Source: Flavobacteriales bacterium (GTDB lineage Bacteria; Bacteroidota; Bacteroidia; Flavobacteriales_D; Sanyastnellaceae). From it: DNA of 43,209 nucleotides. Numbering within the stretch: the stretch's first letter is position 1; each line of letters begins with the position of its first letter. Positions 35,212 through 42,538 of the stretch are shown piece after piece. The notes beneath the pieces are model-generated. The model ran no database searches. It was not told the origin of the DNA and saw only the letters and a program-made list of their open reading frames with translations. Both the position numbers and the translations under genes were made by a program. The stretch is from NCBI GenBank assembly GCA_029238785.1, contig JAQWFN010000079.1:1-43209 (forward strand). Direction: 5' to 3'.

Positions 35212-35645
35212 ATGCGCACCATCCTCACCACGCTCGCATTGATGTTCTTCTTTTTGAACACTGTGCAGTCAAAACACCATTATACCTTCCACTCTATCGT
35301 GAGCCTAAGCGCTCCTGAAGTGAAAGAGGTCCAGTTCTTCATTGAAGCTCAACTTCTGCTTGGCGACAGGTGTCGATACTCCAGCAACTTGACCTCATGG
35401 CCGTCTTCCCCAACCCAGGAAGTGGGAAATTTAAAGTTTTGTTCCGCATGTTTGATGCTTCACCCATTCAACTCATTGTGCACGACTTAAGTGGCAGAAT
35501 AATTCATGACGAAGCATTGAAGACGGAAGAAGGTGTAAATGACCTCATTCTAGACTTGAGTGATGCGCCTTCGGGGACCTACTTTTTGAAGTTTGTTGAT
35601 CATTACGGAAGTACTTTAAATCAAAGTAGAATTAGCATCAAATAG
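35212..35645 (+). pseudogene. Frameshifted short T9SS type A protein
   Basis: ATG 35212 begins a clear signal peptide (MRTILTTLALMFFFLNTVQS) followed by about 35 residues. The frame then loses meaning, while a second frame one nt back carries a complete type A sorting domain (MAVFPNPGSGKFKVLF, IVHDLSGRIIHDE, APSGTYFLKF, SRISIK) ending at 35645. The distance from start to stop is 434 nt, so a single missing nt would join them into about 144 residues. The break must lie between 35346, just after a stop in the second frame, and about 35397. I see no slippery heptamer that would favour programmed frameshifting. Even repaired, it would have almost no cargo between signal and sorting domain. It may be a decayed remnant, or an error in the sequence. 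Confidence 0.72.
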
Positions 35646-35690
35646 TCTAAAAATTCATGAACTTAGCGGGCTATTCCTTGTTTTTTACAC

Positions 35691-36596
35691 GTGTTTAAAA
35701 TTGCCTGGCATCCTATTTACGCTCACCCACTTCCAGAGAATCATCGATTCCCTATGGAGAAGTACGACCTTTTGCCTCAACAATTGATGCATGAAGGATG
35801 CATCGATCAGGCGCAGCTTTTTGAGCCCAGCGGACTCCTTCTCGAGGACGAAATTCTTCGAACCCACCAAGAAGCTTATTGGCAAAAGCTCAAAACACTA
35901 TCTCTAAGCAAACAAGAAATCAGGAAAACCGGCTTTCCATTAAGCCAGCAATTGATTGATCGGGAGCGTTTGATCATGCAAGGCACCATAGATTGCGCGC
36001 AACACGCCTTGAAAGACCGAATATCAATGAATATCGCTGGCGGCACGCATCATGCTTATTCTGATCGTGGAGAAGGCTTTTGTTTATTGAACGATCTCGC
36101 CCTTGCAGCAAATCACCTCTTGCATCACCAAAAAGCCAAAAAAGTAATGATTATCGACCTCGATGTGCATCAAGGGAACGGAACTGCAGCAATTTTCAGG
36201 GATGAAGAAAGGGTATTTACGATGAGCATGCACGGAGAGAAAAACTATCCTTTACATAAAGAAAAAAGCGACCTCGATATTCCTGTTTGGGATGGAATCG
36301 ATGATCGCTCGTATCTTGATTTGCTTGGTTCACACCTTGAAAGTACAATTGACCATTTCCAGCCCGACTTTTGTTTCTATCAATGTGGTGTGGATGTATT
36401 GGCCAGTGACAAACTTGGTCGATTAGGATTAAGTATCGAAGCTTGTAAGGCACGAGACAGACAGGTGTTTGATGCCGTTCTAGAACGAAACATCCCCATC
36501 GTATGTGCCATGGGTGGAGGCTACAGCGAAGACATCAAAGTGATTATTGATGCCCACGCCAATACATTTCGCTTAGCAGACCAATTGTTTTTCTGA
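35691..36596 (+). CDS. Histone-deacetylase-family (acetylpolyamine/HDAC-like) hydrolase
   Basis: The protein has 301 residues. The start is GTG 35691, chosen because the family begins with the pattern KIAWHPIYAHPLPENHRFPM immediately after it; no ATG is available there. Catalytic and zinc residues are visible: GGTHHAYSDRGEGFCLLNDLA (active-site His pair and the Asp region), DLDVHQGNGTA (Asp and His zinc ligands) and CGVDVLASDKLGRLGLS (third ligand Asp). MGGGYS closes the pocket. GGTHHA is the class IV-like form. These enzymes deacetylate lysines or small acetylated amines; bacterial substrates are mostly unknown. It converges on ribA with a 12-nt gap. Confidence 0.9.
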   Translation: MFKIAWHPIYAHPLPENHRFPMEKYDLLPQQLMHEGCIDQAQLFEPSGLLLEDEILRTHQEAYWQKLKTLSLSKQEIRKTGFPLSQQLIDRERLIMQGTIDCAQHALKDRISMNIAGGTHHAYSDRGEGFCLLNDLALAANHLLHHQKAKKVMIIDLDVHQGNGTAAIFRDEERVFTMSMHGEKNYPLHKEKSDLDIPVWDGIDDRSYLDLLGSHLESTIDHFQPDFCFYQCGVDVLASDKLGRLGLSIEACKARDRQVFDAVLERNIPIVCAMGGGYSEDIKVIIDAHANTFRLADQLFF

Positions 36597-36608
36597 TTGT
36601 TGATCTGG

Positions 36609-37184
36609 TTATGAGTCCAACATGTGTCCCATACTCTCCTTCTTAGTTCGAAGGTAAGGTGCGTTCTCATTGTCTTCAGCCACAATAATTGGAATGCGCT
36701 TCATCACTTTAATACCAGAATTGTCGAAAGAAGCTATCTTTTCTGGATTGTTGGTGAGTAAGTTAATTTTTGAGATCCCTTTCGATTTTAGGTATTCAAT
36801 GGCCGGCGTGAAATCGCGATCATCAGCGTGGAAGCCTAGAGCTAAATTAGCTTGAATCGTATCCATCCCCTGATCTTGGAGATTGTAAGCTCTAAGCTTG
36901 TTTTCAAGACCAATACCTCTACCCTCTTGACGAAGGTAAATCACTACTCCTCCATTAGACTCGATGTACTCGCTCGAGCGGTGCAGTTGTTCTCCACAAT
37001 CGCAACGCAGTGACCCGAAGACATCTCCAGTCATGCACTCACTATGTATTCTAACGTTAATTACCTCTCCAACGAGGGATTTTACCAATGCTAAATGAGG
37101 GAAATCAGGAAATTCGCTAGCGAATGCTTCTAATTTAAATGTACCTCTCGTACTCGGTAAACGGGCTTCTGTTGTTTTTATCAC
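36609..37184 (-). CDS. ribA: GTP cyclohydrolase II
   Basis: The protein has 191 residues, close to the E. coli RibA length of 196, and is not fused to RibB. It opens GTP to 2,5-diamino-6-ribosylamino-pyrimidinone phosphate, the first step of riboflavin synthesis. It shows the zinc site HSECMTGDVFGSLRCDCG, the LRQEGRGIGL substrate loop, DTIQANLALGF and LLTNNPEKI. The start is GTG 37184 (VIKTTEARLPS), as no ATG precedes the conserved region nearby. A TAACTTTG box on the minus strand at 37237-37244 would give a leader of about 45 nt. I see no FMN riboswitch. No other riboflavin gene is in the window. Confidence 0.93.
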   Translation of the reverse strand: MIKTTEARLPSTRGTFKLEAFASEFPDFPHLALVKSLVGEVINVRIHSECMTGDVFGSLRCDCGEQLHRSSEYIESNGGVVIYLRQEGRGIGLENKLRAYNLQDQGMDTIQANLALGFHADDRDFTPAIEYLKSKGISKINLLTNNPEKIASFDNSGIKVMKRIPIIVAEDNENAPYLRTKKESMGHMLDS

Positions 37185-37236
37185 CTTATTCTTTCTAGGT
37201 ACATATAAAAAATGAACACGGAAAATGTTCTCAGTA

Positions 37237-37244
37237 CAAAGTTA
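37237..37244 (-). promoter_or_regulatory. Candidate -7 box for ribA
   Basis: The minus strand reads TAACTTTG (TAnnTTTG), 52 nt before the GTG start. No TTG is found at the standard -33 position. Confidence 0.45.
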
Positions 37245-37305
37245 AATATTCTGATTGAGTTGATTTTTTCTTCACACTACTTAACCTTTAGGACTTCACC
37301 AAGCA

Positions 37306-37340
37306 GCAAAAAGCCGCTAGCATTCGAATACTAGCGGCTT
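37306..37340 (-). terminator. Rho-independent terminator after the eight-module protein gene
   Basis: On the minus strand AAGCCGCTAG and CTAGCGGCTT (37311-37320 with 37331-37340) form a perfect 10-bp stem followed by TTTTTGC. It lies 18 nt past the stop at 37359. Confidence 0.88.
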
Positions 37341-37358
37341 GATTTGTACAATTCAATA

Positions 37359-40300
37359 TCAGTTACATGCTACTCCGTAAAGGCCAAGGAAGATGACCAA
37401 ATCAGCGGCATTCACAAAGCCGTCTAAGTTAAGATCTACTGGACAAGGATTCGCAACGGCGAAGGTACAAGTGCCGTTATCCATGTTTGCTTGGGGGTTG
37501 TAGTTCTCTGCTTGAGGATAGGTACATCCATTTAAAATTGGCGTTGCACAAGAACCATCATCACTTCCTGCGAAAGGATTAAATTCTAGTGTGAAAGGAT
37601 TGGTACAACCGCTGCACGCTTCACAAGCCTCATAGCAAACTACATCGAGAACAAGCGAGGTATTTCCAAGCACCAGTTCTCTATTATTTGAGCCAAAACC
37701 GTTCTCAACCGCGCAAGGTGCTGGTACCAATTCATCTTCACCAAACTCATCGCCGTTTACAAACTTGTAGAAGTAGCTTGTATTGGCATTCAGTTGAACG
37801 CTGTACTCATAGATACCATAGCCCAAGTAGGTCATTGGGGTTGCTGCAGGGTCCCAACTTTGAAAGTTTGCGGTAAGATGAACTCCTTCTGGTGCAAGCG
37901 TCTCATTTGACATATCAACTCTGAAGGTCACCGTTACTTGAGGAGGTACACATGCAGAACAGGTCCCAAAGCACACCAAAGGTTGCACCTGATCGCTTGA
38001 CGCCAGTGTAAGCAGCCTGTTGTTATTCTGAGCGCATGCCCCAGTAAGGCTTTCTGCTTGTGGAGCGGAATTACCATTTATAAAGAGATATTCAAAAGTG
38101 CTTTGTTCTTCTAAGAAGATAGTTGTTTCCCAAATGCTTCCTCCTACATTCGTCAACGGATTGGCTGTTGGATCCCACGCATTGAAATCACCAAAAACAT
38201 AAACTCCGTTTGGGTCAACATTTTCGTTCACCATATCGACGCTAAAGGTGACTGCAAAGCTTGGTGGTGGACAGGCAGCACAAGAGGCAAAACAAACCGC
38301 CTCTAGGTTGATGTCAACTTCCGCTGTAGCCAAGAATCTATTGCCATTTACAGCGCATTCCGCAGGAATAGACTCATCCAGACCAAAGGCATTTCCATTA
38401 ATAAATTTGTACTCAATCGCACTGTTCTGTGGAAGCTCTAAAGTTAGTGTCCAAATCCCAGCTCCTTGATCAATCATCGGGTTTGCCGCAGGATCCCAGC
38501 CTTGAAAACTTCCCGCTAAATGTACTCCATTGACATCAACAACTTGCTCGCTCATGTCTACTTGAAAGGTCACTAAAACTGTTGGAGGATTGCATACAGC
38601 ACAAGATGCGAAGCAGTGCAGAGGAATCGTTTCATCAGCAAAACCAATGGTATAGCTTCTATTGAATGCCCCAAAGCCATCATCAACACCACAGGTAGCA
38701 GGAACACTTTCTTCGTTTAGGAAGTCTGTACCATTGATGTATTTGTATTCAATGCTTGACCCTGCTGGAAGCGTAAGTTCGTAGGTCCAAACACCATTAC
38801 CTTGGTCAGTTAATGCATCAACACCCGTAAGCCAAGGCGTAGGATCTTGAAAACTACCTGCGATATAAACACCATTCGGGTCTACTGTTTCGTTACTCAT
38901 GTCTACTTGAAAAGTCAAGGTAACATCTGGAACGATGCAGGTATTGCAGCTCGAGAAGCAATGTAAGGGCAAGGTTTCATTACTTGTTGGTGCCGTAATC
39001 ACACGATTAAAGCCACCGTTAGCGTCGTCTTCGCCACAGTTTGAAGGCGCCAACTCAAGTCCTGAAAAATCGTTACCGTTAATGTACTTATAAGTATACA
39101 CCTCACCTTGATTAAGCACTAAAGTTGTTGTCCAAATTCCATTCCCTTGATCGGTCAGCGGTTCAGCTGTAGGGTCGAAGCCATTAAACGATCCCGCCAA
39201 GTGAACTCCATTCACAGAAACTAGCTCATCGCTCATATCCACTTGAAAAGTAACTTCAACACTCGTGTCCACACAAGCCGCGCACTCAGCAAAACAAACT
39301 ACAGGTAGCACTTCATCGACACTAGCGAAAACGTGCGTTCTGTTCGAATTTGGCGCGCATGCTAGTGGAAGTTGTTCATCTTCACCCCAAGCATTTCCAT
39401 TGATAAATTTGTATTCGTAGGTATTCAATTCAGCTAAGGTGAGTGTTACCTCGTAAATACCATCTAAATCTGGGTCAAGCATTTCTATACTGCTCGGATC
39501 CCATTGCGCATAAGCTGGGTTGTCGATAGTTCCATCATTGTTAGGGTCTGCGAAGTTCCCTGCCAGGTGCACACCGTTTGGAGAAAGCACTTGTTGGTTC
39601 ATGTCTACTTGAAAAGTAAGATCATAGCGCGTGATGGGAATGCTTACCGACCAAAACGAACTTCCATAATCATTCTGTCCCCCATTAAAGGTATAAGGTG
39701 CAAGCCCCACTACCGTATTTAGTGCATCGTCCCAAACACCAGCACTAAGAGCTACAGAAACATTTGCATTGTTTGCTGTTCCCCATTGCATGTAGTCAAC
39801 TAAGTCGTTAGGGTCGGGGAAATTACTGCTAGAATAAAGTCCAATTTCTCCGTTATCGTCAGTACATCCAGGCCAAGAAAGCGTAAGAACTTGGTTCGGA
39901 GAGAGTTGCAAGCTACCGCTCAATACTGTAATTGTAGACAACTGATTGAACACTGGGAAATTGTTTAAATAGTAGCTGCTCAAGTCGATACTTGCTGTTC
40001 CAAGGTTTTGGATTTGTACTTCTTGGTTGTCTGGATTCACAGAAATAATTCTAGGATCAGCTTGTGGGCTGAAACAAGCAGAACAAGAGTTCCAGCAGAA
40101 CGGACCATAATTTGCGTCTGCTTGAACATCAATTCTTCTATTAAAAAAACCTCCACTGTTGAACACACAGCTTTCGTTACCGTTAAAGTTCTCTTGGTTG
40201 GCTAGATTATCAACAGAAAATTTAAAGTCCTGAACTCCTGCAGGAAGCGTTAGGGTGATATTATAAATGTTGTCGAATTCAGGGTCAGCTAAGACATCGC

Positions 40301-40850
40301 AATTCCCGCAGAACCCGTTCCAGCTTCCACCAATAGCTACATTAGTGAATACGCCTGGGTATTGCGACATGTCTACTTCAAAGGTAATGTCGTAGGAATA
40401 CGTGCAAGAACCATCATCCTCCACAGCGTTAGCGTCGTAATTATCTGCATTAATATCGGTACAAGCGCTTGGAATTGGACAAGTAAAACAAGTTCCAAAG
40501 CACACGGGGTCCAGCACAAGCGCACTTGATGCTGTATTTAGAAATCGATTCCCATTAGATGCACATTCAAAAGGAACTTGTTCATCGTTTCCCCATGCAT
40601 TTCCATTGATGAACTTGTATTCAAAGAAAGCAAGCTCATCCAATTGCAGAATGATTGACCAGATTCCATTTCCAGTATCAGTCAATGGTGTTGCAGCAGG
40701 ATCCCAATTTTGAAAAGACCCTGCGAGATGAACTCCATTCAGGTCGACAGTTGTTTGCGACATGTCTACTTGAAAAGTAACATCAACTGTTTGAGCGCTA
40801 AGACTAAGGCTGAATAAAGCCGCAAGCGCGAGTAGATAAAGCGTTTTCAT
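37359..40850 (-). CDS. Secreted protein of eight tandem CBM20/48-like modules with dockerin-like tail
   Basis: The protein has 1163 residues from ATG 40850, where a signal peptide starts (MKTLYLLALAALFSLSLSAQ). It contains eight modules of about 105-120 residues. A typical module starts VTFQVDMS, continues NGVHLAGSFQGWDP, then GNGIWTLTL, EYKFINGNAFG, a Cys-containing NxNR segment, and ends in C-x3-C-x2-C (for example CFASCAAC). The core resembles starch/glycogen-binding CBM20/CBM48 E-set domains. Module 2 is divergent, and a lamin-tail-like domain lies between modules 2 and 3. One GCTDP-type unit follows module 1 and two follow module 8. The last 30 residues are a dockerin-like half (DLNLDGFVNAADLVIFL) ending in ACN-stop. 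There is no enzyme domain and no T9SS domain. Binding a glycan is the likely role, by inference only. The next gene upstream is a sugar-type MFS transporter. Confidence 0.9.
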   Translation of the reverse strand: MKTLYLLALAALFSLSLSAQTVDVTFQVDMSQTTVDLNGVHLAGSFQNWDPAATPLTDTGNGIWSIILQLDELAFFEYKFINGNAWGNDEQVPFECASNGNRFLNTASSALVLDPVCFGTCFTCPIPSACTDINADNYDANAVEDDGSCTYSYDITFEVDMSQYPGVFTNVAIGGSWNGFCGNCDVLADPEFDNIYNITLTLPAGVQDFKFSVDNLANQENFNGNESCVFNSGGFFNRRIDVQADANYGPFCWNSCSACFSPQADPRIISVNPDNQEVQIQNLGTASIDLSSYYLNNFPVFNQLSTITVLSGSLQLSPNQVLTLSWPGCTDDNGEIGLYSSSNFPDPNDLVDYMQWGTANNANVSVALSAGVWDDALNTVVGLAPYTFNGGQNDYGSSFWSVSIPITRYDLTFQVDMNQQVLSPNGVHLAGNFADPNNDGTIDNPAYAQWDPSSIEMLDPDLDGIYEVTLTLAELNTYEYKFINGNAWGEDEQLPLACAPNSNRTHVFASVDEVLPVVCFAECAACVDTSVEVTFQVDMSDELVSVNGVHLAGSFNGFDPTAEPLTDQGNGIWTTTLVLNQGEVYTYKYINGNDFSGLELAPSNCGEDDANGGFNRVITAPTSNETLPLHCFSSCNTCIVPDVTLTFQVDMSNETVDPNGVYIAGSFQDPTPWLTGVDALTDQGNGVWTYELTLPAGSSIEYKYINGTDFLNEESVPATCGVDDGFGAFNRSYTIGFADETIPLHCFASCAVCNPPTVLVTFQVDMSEQVVDVNGVHLAGSFQGWDPAANPMIDQGAGIWTLTLELPQNSAIEYKFINGNAFGLDESIPAECAVNGNRFLATAEVDINLEAVCFASCAACPPPSFAVTFSVDMVNENVDPNGVYVFGDFNAWDPTANPLTNVGGSIWETTIFLEEQSTFEYLFINGNSAPQAESLTGACAQNNNRLLTLASSDQVQPLVCFGTCSACVPPQVTVTFRVDMSNETLAPEGVHLTANFQSWDPAATPMTYLGYGIYEYSVQLNANTSYFYKFVNGDEFGEDELVPAPCAVENGFGSNNRELVLGNTSLVLDVVCYEACEACSGCTNPFTLEFNPFAGSDDGSCATPILNGCTYPQAENYNPQANMDNGTCTFAVANPCPVDLNLDGFVNAADLVIFLGLYGVACN

Positions 40851-40969
40851 AATGAGTCGTTCAGTTAAAGGCAAACAACTGTGGTTCACCCATTTGAGAA
40901 TAAAAACATACAAAATATAAGTGTCCGAATTACACTTTAAAGCCAAGATTCGACAAGTGCAGGACCTTT

Positions 40970-42418
40970 TTATTCAGTATCTCCTTGGTAAGTAATCGCG
41001 GCTTTATTTACGATAAGCAAATTTGCTAGTGCTGCAATAAGCAGTGAAACTCCAGCGAGGAGCATTGCATTAATTGCTCCTGGCCCGAAAACACCTTCAT
41101 AAATTGGGGTGAGCGCCGTTGCCGCCATGATTTGAGGTATCACAATAAACATATTGAATAGGCCCATATACACTCCCATTTTTTTCGGGTTGATGAAGGA
41201 CGACAGCATCGCATAGGGCATGGATAAAATAGAACCCCATGAGACTCCAATACAGATAAAAGAGAAAATGAGATGTTGTGGGTTTGTGATAAAATACATG
41301 CTTAAGAAACCAACAGCTCCGAGCATGAGACTGAGCATGTGAACATACTTTCTATTGATTCTTCTTTTTGAGGTATATAAAGTAAGCAGCAATGCAAAAG
41401 CCATTGAGCTTAATCCATACATTCCCATATAAGACCCAACCAAATCTGCTGCATTATTAAAGGCTTTATCTTGGTCAACATAGTCAATCGTAGCTGCGAA
41501 GTATTGTGCATTTTCAGCTTGAAAGAATGCAATTGCATCTAAAGACTGCTCATCAAAGCTTTCCATCATTGGTTTTTCTGGTAAGCTTGGTTTTGGCGCT
41601 TTAAAAATATGTTCGGTTAAAGCAGGTGTTGCTAAAGACCACATGGCAAAGAATGCAAACCAAGAAAAAAACTGAACCACTCCCAGTTTTTTCATAGTTA
41701 GTGGCATGTTTCCTATGTTTTTAATCACTTCCATTGAAGCTTTGATCAAGCCGGCATTTTCTTTTTTCTCTCTTTCAAAAGCATCCATGTCTTCTGGAGG
41801 ATATTCATCTGTTGTGAAAACGGTATATAGAATTGAGCCTAAAAACACTACTGCCCCAATAGCAAAGGCAATCTTAACTGATTCAGGTACAACACCTGGT
41901 TCCGCTTCATTACTCACCCCAAACTGATTCACCAACCAAGGCAAATTCGATGCAATGTAAGTTCCAATTCCGATGATTAGGGTCTGCATCACAAAACCGT
42001 AAGAGCGCTGAGAATCGGGCAATTTATCTGCAACCAAGGCTCTAAAAGGCTCCATTGAAATGTTTATCGATGCATCTAGGATCCACAAACTACCAGCGGC
42101 AATCCAAAGTGCCGAACTATGAGGTACAAAGAAGAGGGTTATTGAACTTAAAATTGCTCCAATAAGAAAAAACGGTCTTCTTCTTCCCCATCTAGGATGC
42201 CAAGTATTATCTGAAAGGTGACCAACAATTGGTTGAACTAAGAGTCCGGTTAATGGAGCAGCAATCCATAGCATGGGAATATCGTGTTCATTAGCTCCTA
42301 AGGTTTGGAAGATTCTGCTCATAAACCCGCCTTGCAATGCGAATCCAAACTGAATTCCAAGAAATCCAAAACTCATGTTCCATATCTGGAAAAAACCCAA
42401 TTTCTGCTGCTTTCTCAT
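40970..42418 (-). CDS. MFS transporter, SLC45/GPH-like sugar transporter
   Basis: The protein has 482 residues with about twelve hydrophobic helices. ATG 42418 is chosen because MRKQQKLGFFQIWNMSFGFLG fits the family start. It has WIAAPLTGLLVQPIVGHLSD followed by RWGRRRPFFLIG, the signature loop of SLC45-type sucrose/maltose transporters, DASINISMEPFRALVADKLP and, later, GVSWGSILSMPYAMLS. A periplasmic or cytoplasmic insert of about 60 residues, rich in acidic and aromatic residues, sits between the two halves. Proton-coupled disaccharide uptake is a reasonable prediction. It precedes the eight-module CBM-like gene by 119 nt with no terminator between, so they may be cotranscribed. Confidence 0.88.
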   Translation of the reverse strand: MRKQQKLGFFQIWNMSFGFLGIQFGFALQGGFMSRIFQTLGANEHDIPMLWIAAPLTGLLVQPIVGHLSDNTWHPRWGRRRPFFLIGAILSSITLFFVPHSSALWIAAGSLWILDASINISMEPFRALVADKLPDSQRSYGFVMQTLIIGIGTYIASNLPWLVNQFGVSNEAEPGVVPESVKIAFAIGAVVFLGSILYTVFTTDEYPPEDMDAFEREKKENAGLIKASMEVIKNIGNMPLTMKKLGVVQFFSWFAFFAMWSLATPALTEHIFKAPKPSLPEKPMMESFDEQSLDAIAFFQAENAQYFAATIDYVDQDKAFNNAADLVGSYMGMYGLSSMAFALLLTLYTSKRRINRKYVHMLSLMLGAVGFLSMYFITNPQHLIFSFICIGVSWGSILSMPYAMLSSFINPKKMGVYMGLFNMFIVIPQIMAATALTPIYEGVFGPGAINAMLLAGVSLLIAALANLLIVNKAAITYQGDTE

Positions 42419-42483
42419 GTTCTCATTGTTTGAAGGTGGAAGATAATAAATCAAGTGTAATTACTACACTAACGAAAATTAAT

Positions 42484-42524
42484 CAAAAAAAAGACCCCTT
42501 CTCATGGTTGAAAAGGGGTCTTTT
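42484..42524 (-). terminator. Rho-independent terminator after the repeat protein
   Basis: On the minus strand AAAAGACCCCTT and AAGGGGTCTTTT (42489-42500 with 42513-42524) form a 12-bp stem followed by TTTTTTTT. It lies 14 nt past the stop at 42539 and ahead of the MFS gene. Confidence 0.88.
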
Positions 42525-42538
42525 AAAGGTCTTATTTA

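Noticed and set aside
35330-35400. Programmed -1 frameshift joining the two parts of the mini T9SS protein
   Set aside because: No slippery heptamer or obvious downstream structure was seen; a plain deletion or sequence error is simpler.
37185-37306. FMN riboswitch upstream of ribA
   Set aside because: The leader is short, with none of the conserved FMN-element segments visible.
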